Shown piece after piece: positions 16,734-22,096 of a stretch of DNA of 22,096 nt (position 1 is its first letter; each line of letters opens with the position of its first letter). Both the position numbers and the translations under genes were made by a program. A model generated the notes under the pieces. That model had not been told where the DNA came from, searched no databases, and worked only from the letters and a program-made list of their open reading frames with translations. This DNA is from Bacteroidota bacterium (GTDB lineage Bacteria > Bacteroidota > Bacteroidia > B-17B0 > Aurantibacillaceae). The stretch is from contig JANYGR010000157.1 of assembly GCA_025359355.1 (NCBI GenBank), forward strand, positions 1 to 22,096. Reading direction: 5' to 3'.

Positions 16734-16830
16734 CAAGAATTATTTGATTATAAAAAACATTAACATATTCAACACTTCACTTATCTTAAGTCAAAGCTGA
16801 GAGTGGAGTTGAGAACAAAACAAAAAACAA

Positions 16831-17346
16831 ATGACTAATACATTTATTTTAGCAAGTCTTATCGAGCCAGCAGTTGGTTTGATTTTTTGGACAACTATTA
16901 CTTTTATTTTATTATTAGTATTATTAGGTAAGTTTGCTTGGAAACCTATTTTATCTGCTATCAAAACTCGTGAAAAAGGGATTGAAGATGCATTAGCTAG
17001 CGCAGAAACTGCGTTAAAAGATATGCGTGAGTTAAAATCTAATAACGAAAAAACATTAGCTGAAGCTCGTGCAGAACGTGATAACTTATTAAAAGAAGCA
17101 CGTGATACTAAAGACGCTATTATTGCAGAAGCAAAAGCTAAATCGCAAACAGAAGCTGATCGCATCATGTCTTCTGCTCGTGAGCAAATTACTAACGAAA
17201 AAAATGCAGCGATTGCTGAATTAAAAAATCAAGTAGCGACATTATCTATCGAAATTGCTGAGAAAATTTTACGTAGCGAATTGTCAAGCGATGAAAAACA
17301 AAAAGCATTAGTATCAAATTTAATGAAAGACGTAAACCTTAACTAG
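16831..17346 (+). CDS. atpF: ATP synthase Fo subunit b
   Basis: A 171-residue peripheral-stalk subunit. One N-terminal membrane helix (about residues 15-36, VGLIFWTTITFILLLVLLGKF) is followed by the conserved WKPIL and then a long, charged coiled coil rich in Ala, Glu and Lys (about 45-155) that reaches up the side of F1 to the delta subunit. Length is standard for the family (about 155-175). It acts as a homodimer; no second b-type gene (atpF', AtpG-like b') is present, as expected for a non-photosynthetic organism. It is separated from atpE by 167 bases containing a hairpin and a REP-like repeat, and from atpH by 135 bases, which is wide for this operon. Confidence 0.96.
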   Translation: MTNTFILASLIEPAVGLIFWTTITFILLLVLLGKFAWKPILSAIKTREKGIEDALASAETALKDMRELKSNNEKTLAEARAERDNLLKEARDTKDAIIAEAKAKSQTEADRIMSSAREQITNEKNAAIAELKNQVATLSIEIAEKILRSELSSDEKQKALVSNLMKDVNLN

Positions 17347-17481
17347 TTTTGCCCATAATGCCTAAATTCATCGTTGCTCTCGCTAAAAAATCGTTCATTT
17401 GTGAAAAACAAACTCTCAATTCTTTATCTTCAAGCGCCTCGAACTTAAGCAATCTGAACAAAACTAAATAATTAAAAAAAC
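17347..17481 (+). other. atpF-atpH gap, filled by an unverified 37-codon reading frame
   Basis: An ATG at 17358-17360 opens 37 codons ending with TAA at 17469-17471. The frame starts 11 bases after the atpF stop and ends 10 bases before the atpH start. The peptide begins MPKFIVALAKKSFICEKQ and continues Ser/Asn-rich; I recognise no family. There is no A-rich leader directly before its ATG, unlike the real atp genes. It may be chance; it is listed because it fills the gap so neatly. Confidence 0.2.
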
Positions 17482-18012
17482 ATGATAGTTGCATCAAGAT
17501 ACGCCAAATCATTATTAGACCTTGCTGTTGAAAAAGGCCAGTTAGAGGCTGTTTACACAGATGTTCTTTTAGTAAAATCAATATGCGATCATTCACATGA
17601 TTTTATTAACTTTTTGAATAGTCCTATTATTAAAGCTGACAAAAAAGTAAGTACACTAAAAGCACTATTTGATGGCAAAGTAAATGCAATCACTTCAGGC
17701 TTTTTAACGCTTGTTGCTAATAAGCGTCGCGAATCGGTTATACCTCAAATGGCAACTAGCTTTATTGAACAATACAAATCAAACAAACATATTTTAACAG
17801 CAGTTATTACTTCAGCTAGAGGCTTAGATAGTACTACAAAACAACAAGCATTGGCATTAGTAAAAGCTCAATTGAATGGTGAAATTGAGTTGGTTGAAAA
17901 AATTGACGCAAATGTTATCGGTGGATTTATTTTAAAAATTGGCGATAAACAGCTTGATAAATCAGTGGCTCGCCAATTGAGTAACCTGAAAAAACAATTA
18001 ACAACAAATTAA
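17482..18012 (+). CDS. atpH: ATP synthase F1 subunit delta (OSCP)
   Basis: A 176-residue subunit that joins the top of the F1 head to the b stalk. The N-terminal helical domain starts with the typical SRYAKSLLDLAVEKGQLEAV (residues 5-24). The C-terminal part has the conserved pattern GEIELVEKIDANVIGGFILKIGDKQLDKSVARQLSNLKK split over about residues 132-171, where the I-G-G-F-x-L-x-x-G-D element is the family hallmark. Length is normal. It is preceded by an A-rich leader (AATTAAAAAAAC) without Shine-Dalgarno and lies 39 bases before atpA, in the classical atpH-atpA order. Codon use resembles its atp neighbours. Confidence 0.96.
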   Translation: MIVASRYAKSLLDLAVEKGQLEAVYTDVLLVKSICDHSHDFINFLNSPIIKADKKVSTLKALFDGKVNAITSGFLTLVANKRRESVIPQMATSFIEQYKSNKHILTAVITSARGLDSTTKQQALALVKAQLNGEIELVEKIDANVIGGFILKIGDKQLDKSVARQLSNLKKQLTTN

Positions 18013-18051
18013 TCACAGCACAACAAATTATATTTCTTAAACATAAAAACA

Positions 18052-19629
18052 ATGGCAGAAGTAAACCCAGCAGAAGTATCTGCAATTTTAAGACAACAAC
18101 TATCAGGCTTTAAATCGGAAGCAGATTTAGAAGAAGTTGGATCTGTATTACAAGTAGGTGATGGTATCGCTCGTATTTACGGTTTATCTAAAGTTCAATC
18201 AGGTGAATTGATTGAATTTGAAACAGGCTTACAAGGAATTGTATTAAACTTAGAGGAAGATAACGTTGGTGCTGTATTATTAGGTGCAAGCGTAGGAATC
18301 AGCGAAGGATCTTCGGTAAAACGTACAGGTCGTATTGCTTCTATCAATGTTGGTGAAGGAATGTTAGGTCGTGTTATTGATACTTTAGGGAATCCTATTG
18401 ATGGTAAAGGACCAATTCAAGGTACAACTTACGAATTACCATTAGAGCGTAAAGCGCCTGGTGTAATCTACCGTCAGCCAGTTACAGAGCCTTTACAAAC
18501 AGGTATCAAAGCAATTGATGCGATGATTCCAATTGGACGCGGACAACGTGAGTTAATCATTGGTGACCGTCAAACTGGTAAAACAACAGTTGCATTAGAT
18601 ACAATCATTAATCAAAAAGAATTTTACGATGCAGGAAAACCTGTATTTTGTATATATGTAGCGATTGCTCAAAAAGGTTCTACTGTTGCGAACGTTGTTC
18701 GTACGTTAGAAGAAAACGGTGCAATGGCTTATACAGTAGTAGTTGCAGCTAACGCATCAGATCCTGCTCCAATGCAGTTTTACGCGCCATTTGCAGGTGC
18801 TGCCGTTGGTGAATTCTTCAGAGATACTGGTCGTCCAGCTTTAATTGTATATGATGATTTATCTAAACAAGCTGTGGCTTACCGTGAGGTATCGTTATTA
18901 TTACGTCGCCCACCGGGACGTGAAGCATATCCTGGTGACGTGTTTTACCTACACAGTAGATTATTAGAGCGTGCTGCTAAAATCAACTCTTCAGATGATA
19001 TCGCTCGTAACATGAATGATTTACCTGAATCGTTGAAACCAATCGTAAAAGGTGGTGGTTCATTAACTGCTTTACCAATTATCGAAACACAAGCTGGTGA
19101 CGTTTCTGCATATATTCCAACAAACGTAATTTCTATTACAGATGGTCAGATATTCTTAGAAACAAATTTATTTAACTCAGGTGTTCGTCCAGCAATTAAC
19201 GTAGGTATTTCGGTATCACGTGTTGGAGGTAATGCTCAAATTAAATCAATGAAAAAAGTAGCAGGTACTTTAAAATTAGATCAAGCTCAATACCGTGAAT
19301 TAGAGGCATTCTCTAAGTTCGGTTCTGACTTAGATGCTGCTACAAAATCAGTATTAGATAAAGGTGCTCGTAACGTGGAAATTTTGAAACAAGCGAATGC
19401 TGCGCCTTTACGTGTAGAACAACAAATTGCTATTATTTACTTAGGAACTAAAAACTTATTACGTAACATTCCTGTAAGTAGAGTTCGTGAATTTGAAAAA
19501 GAGTTTTTAGATGTTTGCGAGCGTAAAAACAAAGCGCAATTAGATGCATTAAAGGCAGGTAAATTTGATGATGAAATAACTGGTGTTTTAGAAGCAACAG
19601 CAAAAGAATTATCAGCTAAATACAACTAA
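18052..19629 (+). CDS. atpA: ATP synthase F1 subunit alpha
   Basis: A 525-residue non-catalytic nucleotide-binding subunit; three copies alternate with beta in the F1 head. The Walker A loop GDRQTGKT is at residues 171-178 (Lys177). LIVYDDLSKQAVAYR is the Walker B region followed by the conserved DDLSK. RPPGREAYPGDVFYLHSRLLERAA is the family signature stretch near residues 285-308. The arginine that reaches into the beta catalytic site is in SVSRVGG (Arg390). The N-terminal beta barrel starts with the helix that contacts delta. It is slightly longer than E. coli alpha (513). Arginine codons are overwhelmingly CGT, as expected for a highly expressed gene. A hairpin lies in the 71-base gap before atpG. 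Confidence 0.98.
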   Translation: MAEVNPAEVSAILRQQLSGFKSEADLEEVGSVLQVGDGIARIYGLSKVQSGELIEFETGLQGIVLNLEEDNVGAVLLGASVGISEGSSVKRTGRIASINVGEGMLGRVIDTLGNPIDGKGPIQGTTYELPLERKAPGVIYRQPVTEPLQTGIKAIDAMIPIGRGQRELIIGDRQTGKTTVALDTIINQKEFYDAGKPVFCIYVAIAQKGSTVANVVRTLEENGAMAYTVVVAANASDPAPMQFYAPFAGAAVGEFFRDTGRPALIVYDDLSKQAVAYREVSLLLRRPPGREAYPGDVFYLHSRLLERAAKINSSDDIARNMNDLPESLKPIVKGGGSLTALPIIETQAGDVSAYIPTNVISITDGQIFLETNLFNSGVRPAINVGISVSRVGGNAQIKSMKKVAGTLKLDQAQYRELEAFSKFGSDLDAATKSVLDKGARNVEILKQANAAPLRVEQQIAIIYLGTKNLLRNIPVSRVREFEKEFLDVCERKNKAQLDALKAGKFDDEITGVLEATAKELSAKYN

Positions 19630-19642
19630 GAAGTTAGAATTA

Positions 19643-19684
19643 AGAAGTCAGATTTTTGAGTTATACCTCGTAAATCTGACTTCT
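19643..19684 (+). promoter_or_regulatory. intercistronic hairpin after atpA
   Basis: AGAAGTCAGATTT (19643-19655, starting at the A before GAAG) pairs perfectly with 19672-19684 (AAATCTGACTTCT), a 13-base-pair stem. Within the 16-base loop GAG (19658-19660) can pair with CTC (19667-19669). Downstream is AAAATC, so there is no U-tract and read-through into atpG is expected. It may moderate expression from alpha (three per complex) to gamma (one per complex), or mark an RNA-processing site. Confidence 0.65.
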
Positions 19685-19700
19685 AAAATCTTAAATAAAA

Positions 19701-20606
19701 ATGGCAAATTTAAAAGAAGTAAGAAGTAGAATAACATCGGTTGGTTCAACCATGCAGATTACAAGTGCCATGAAAATGGTAAGTGCTGCAAAATTGAAAC
19801 GTGCACAAGATGCTATTACACAAATGCGTCCGTATGCCAATAAACTACAAGAGATTTTACAAAATGTAAGTGGTAGCTTAGATACAACTGAAAATGTATA
19901 CGCGAGAGACTCTCAACCAAAAAACATTTTATTAGTTGCTATTTCTTCTAATCGTGGATTAGCAGGTGGTTTCAATGCCAACGTAATTAAAAAGACTTGG
20001 AACTTAATTAATAACGATTACCAAGGACAAAATATTAGTGTTGTGTCTATTGGTAAAAAAGCAAATGATGCATTCAAACGTACTCCTTATGGTATGCACG
20101 GTGTACACAGTGCGCAAGGGATACATGATGATGACTTTACACAACGTATAACGGGAATTTTTGATAATTTATCTTATACTAATGTTGCTCCAATTGCTGA
20201 AAAAATCATGAGTACCTTTGCTAATAAGGAATTTGATAAAGTAGTTTTAGTTTACAATCAATTCAAAAATGCAGCAGTACAATTAGTATTAGATGAACAA
20301 TTTTTACCAGTTGTTCCATCTGTTCAAGAAGGTGCTTCAAGTGCTACAGATTATGGATTTGAACCAAGCAAAGAATTTATTGTAAGTGATTTAATTCCTC
20401 GTTCATTAAAAACACAATTTTATAAAGCCTTGTTAGACTCGGTTGCATCAGAGCATGGAGCACGTATGACTGCGATGCATAAAGCAACTGATAATGCAAA
20501 GGATATGTTACGCGACTTGAAGATTAGTTATAATAAAGCTCGACAAACAGCAATTACAACTGAGATTTTAGAAATTGTAGCTGGTGCAGAAGCGTTGAAT
20601 GGATAA
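19701..20606 (+). CDS. atpG: ATP synthase F1 subunit gamma
   Basis: A 301-residue central-shaft subunit that rotates inside the alpha/beta ring. The N-terminal helix starts MANLKEVRSRITSVGSTMQI and continues TSAMKMVSAAKLKRAQDA, the classical gamma signature. The Rossmann-like middle domain has ISSNRGLAGGFNANV. The C-terminal helix ends SYNKARQTAITTEILEIVAGAEAL (about residues 276-299), with the conserved NKARQxxITxEIxEIVxGA element. Length is normal (about 285-300). It is the last gene of the operon; atpD and atpC, which would follow in E. coli, are absent, and a terminator begins 38 bases after the stop. Confidence 0.97.
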   Translation: MANLKEVRSRITSVGSTMQITSAMKMVSAAKLKRAQDAITQMRPYANKLQEILQNVSGSLDTTENVYARDSQPKNILLVAISSNRGLAGGFNANVIKKTWNLINNDYQGQNISVVSIGKKANDAFKRTPYGMHGVHSAQGIHDDDFTQRITGIFDNLSYTNVAPIAEKIMSTFANKEFDKVVLVYNQFKNAAVQLVLDEQFLPVVPSVQEGASSATDYGFEPSKEFIVSDLIPRSLKTQFYKALLDSVASEHGARMTAMHKATDNAKDMLRDLKISYNKARQTAITTEILEIVAGAEALNG

Positions 20607-20644
20607 ACACATTTGAAACATAAACACCAAAAATGGTACAACTG

Positions 20645-20682
20645 AAATCGAAATAACTCACTTATTTCGATTTTTGTTTTTT
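20645..20682 (+). terminator. terminator of the atp operon
   Basis: AAATCGAAATAA (20645-20656) pairs with TTATTTCGATTT (20662-20673) around the loop CTCAC, a 12-base-pair stem followed by TTGTTTTTT. It is positioned after atpG and before asd. The stem is AT-rich but the U-tract is good. Confidence 0.85.
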
Positions 20683-20736
20683 ATACCAATGAATAAAAAT
20701 ATAAGCAGTTAAATCAAATCATACAAATCATACACA

Positions 20737-21726
20737 ATGAAAATAGCAGTAGTAGGAGCCACTGGCTTAGTAGGCACAAAAATGTTAGAGGTACTAGCAG
20801 AACGCAATTTCCCAATAACAGAATTAATTCCAGTTGCTTCAGAAAAATCAGTTGGAAAAGAAATTACTTATAAAGGAAAAGTGTATAAGGTAGTATCCAT
20901 AACTGATGCCATCGCCATGAAACCACATATTGCGCTCTTTTCAGCAGGTGGTAACACCTCTTTGGAATGGGCACCTAAATTTGCAGAAGCAGGAATTACG
21001 GTAATAGATAATTCTTCGGCTTGGCGTATGGATCCAACCAAAAAATTAATTGTGCCTGAAATTAATGCAACGCAATTAACTAAATCCGATAAAATAATTG
21101 CTAATCCAAATTGCTCTACTATCCAATTAGTAGTAGTGCTAAATCCTCTACACCAAAAATATAAAATTAAACGCGTGGTCGTATCTACATATCAATCTGT
21201 TACAGGAACTGGTGTAAAAGCTGTAGAGCAACTGATGAACGAACGTGCAGGTAAGTCAGGTGAAATGGCTTACAAATACAATATTGATTTGAATGTGATA
21301 CCGCAAATTGATGTGTTTACCGATAATGGTTATACCAAAGAAGAAATGAAAATGGTGAACGAAACAAAAAAAATTATGAGCGATGATTCTATTCGTTTAA
21401 CAGCTACTACCGTTCGTATACCAGTAATGGGCGGACACAGCGAAAGTGTAAATATTGAATTTGAAAATGAGTTTGACGTAAAAGATATCTTTAACTTAAT
21501 GAACACAACAAAAGGTGTGATCTTACAAGATGACATCGCTCATCAAATTTATCCTATGCCTATGAACGCTCATAATAAAGATGAGGTATTTGTAGGAAGA
21601 ATCAGAAGAGACGAAACACAAGCTAAAACTTTAAATATGTGGGTTGTTGCCGATAATCTTCGTAAAGGCGCTGCTACCAATGCAGTACAAATAGTGGAGT
21701 ATTTGGTTGAAGCTAAGTTGGTGTAG
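20737..21726 (+). CDS. asd: aspartate-semialdehyde dehydrogenase
   Basis: A 329-residue enzyme that reduces L-aspartyl-4-phosphate with NADPH to L-aspartate 4-semialdehyde, the branch point to lysine/diaminopimelate, threonine, methionine and isoleucine. The N-terminal dinucleotide-binding loop is VVGATGLVG (residues 5-13). The catalytic cysteine is Cys126 in NPNCSTIQ. SSAWRMD binds substrate/phosphate, and the acid-base histidine is His234 in RIPVMGGHSE. NLRKGAATNAVQI near the C-terminus is the usual NADP/dimer element. Length is standard for the Gram-positive-like/Bacteroidota branch (about 325-345). It follows the atp terminator and an AT-rich leader without Shine-Dalgarno; no consensus promoter could be recognised in 20683-20736. 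The next reading frame begins 16 bases downstream. Confidence 0.97.
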   Translation: MKIAVVGATGLVGTKMLEVLAERNFPITELIPVASEKSVGKEITYKGKVYKVVSITDAIAMKPHIALFSAGGNTSLEWAPKFAEAGITVIDNSSAWRMDPTKKLIVPEINATQLTKSDKIIANPNCSTIQLVVVLNPLHQKYKIKRVVVSTYQSVTGTGVKAVEQLMNERAGKSGEMAYKYNIDLNVIPQIDVFTDNGYTKEEMKMVNETKKIMSDDSIRLTATTVRIPVMGGHSESVNIEFENEFDVKDIFNLMNTTKGVILQDDIAHQIYPMPMNAHNKDEVFVGRIRRDETQAKTLNMWVVADNLRKGAATNAVQIVEYLVEAKLV

Positions 21727-21742
21727 TTTATAGGTAGTACGT

Positions 21743-22096
21743 ATGAAACCGAAAAAAATATTCAAAACTACATCTGAACAGCCTAATATTATAACAAATG
21801 ATTTTAGTTTATTTTCGACTAAAAATGAGATTGAATATTCTATTGATAACCAAAACACTCAAAAACTAAAAACAAAACTTAATAATAATATACTAGTTGA
21901 AATAACCATTCCAAGCGATATTTTTGAATGGTTTATTAATGTTTTCGATGATAAAAATGTAAAACTAATTTCTGACTGGCATGATGGATATGATGATAAA
22001 AAAGAAGTTTTAATAAAACAAAGACAGTTGGAAATAGAAACCTTCATTCAAAATATAATTAATAACAAAATTCGTTTCGTCCAAAATAAAAAAGGG
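21743..22096 (+). CDS. hypothetical protein, partial (3' end outside window)
   Basis: An ATG at 21743-21745, 16 bases after the asd stop, opens 118 codons without a stop up to the window edge. The protein starts MKPKKIFKTTSEQ, has no signal peptide or membrane helix, and is rich in Lys, Asn, Ile and Asp. The most structured-looking part is ITIPSDIFEWFINVFDDKNV followed by an acidic WHDGYDDKKE element and a long helix (VLIKQRQLEIETFIQNI), suggesting a small soluble alpha/beta protein. I do not recognise a family. Close spacing to asd suggests cotranscription but not a shared function. It is reported as a gene because the frame stays open over the whole AT-rich stretch. Confidence 0.65.
   Translation, partial: MKPKKIFKTTSEQPNIITNDFSLFSTKNEIEYSIDNQNTQKLKTKLNNNILVEITIPSDIFEWFINVFDDKNVKLISDWHDGYDDKKEVLIKQRQLEIETFIQNIINNKIRFVQNKKG

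Noticed and set aside
17339..17596. 85-codon minus-strand frame across the atpF-atpH gap
   Set aside because: It is antisense to the beginning of atpH and to the gap, with no recognisable family; the atpH signature there is unambiguous.

Overview
The window looks like chromosomal DNA of a member of the Bacteroidota (Bacteroidetes). The evidence is a large secreted protein with PKD repeats and a C-terminal domain of the gliding/type IX secretion (CHU_C, type B sorting) kind, a subunit a of ATP synthase with a long exported N-terminal extension, a TAnnTTTG-type promoter in front of atpB, and AT-rich genes whose start codons follow A-rich leaders instead of Shine-Dalgarno sequences. I cannot name a genus.

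Layout. (1) 1-3707, minus strand: a compact, overlapping set, read right to left as a CCC-motif/DUF4190-like membrane protein, a DUF2752 protein, a GT4 glycosyltransferase, a Wzx/MATE-like flippase and a class I SAM methyltransferase cut by the window edge. The last three look like part of a surface-polysaccharide cluster. (2) 3708-4004: divergent intergenic DNA with a 15-base palindrome. (3) 4005-7355, plus: a 1116-residue secreted PKD-repeat protein. (4) 7479-7796, plus: thioredoxin, ending at a perfect bidirectional terminator. (5) 7849-15004, minus: a 2096-residue thioester-type alpha-2-macroglobulin, followed by a small AT-rich outer-membrane barrel-like gene. That gene lies between two identical 38-base copies of the 3' end of the macroglobulin gene, which is the most unusual structure here. 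(6) 15137-20682, plus: the ATP synthase operon atpB-atpE-atpF-atpH-atpA-atpG, with its own promoter, internal hairpins after atpE and after atpA, and a terminator after atpG. The genes for beta and epsilon (atpD, atpC) are not here. (7) 20737-21726: asd, followed 16 bases later by the start of an unrecognised gene that leaves the window.

How the parts work together. The ATP synthase block supplies all of Fo (a, b, c) plus delta, alpha and gamma of F1; beta and epsilon must come from elsewhere. Macroglobulin and barrel gene are on one strand with a 35-base gap and share a terminator, so they are probably one transcript. The left-hand cluster is consistent with assembling and flipping a lipid-linked glycan. 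No tRNA, rRNA, CRISPR array, transposase or integrase was seen. The best candidate for something not routinely described is the 38-base repeat cassette at the macroglobulin 3' end, followed by the placement of hairpins within the atp operon.
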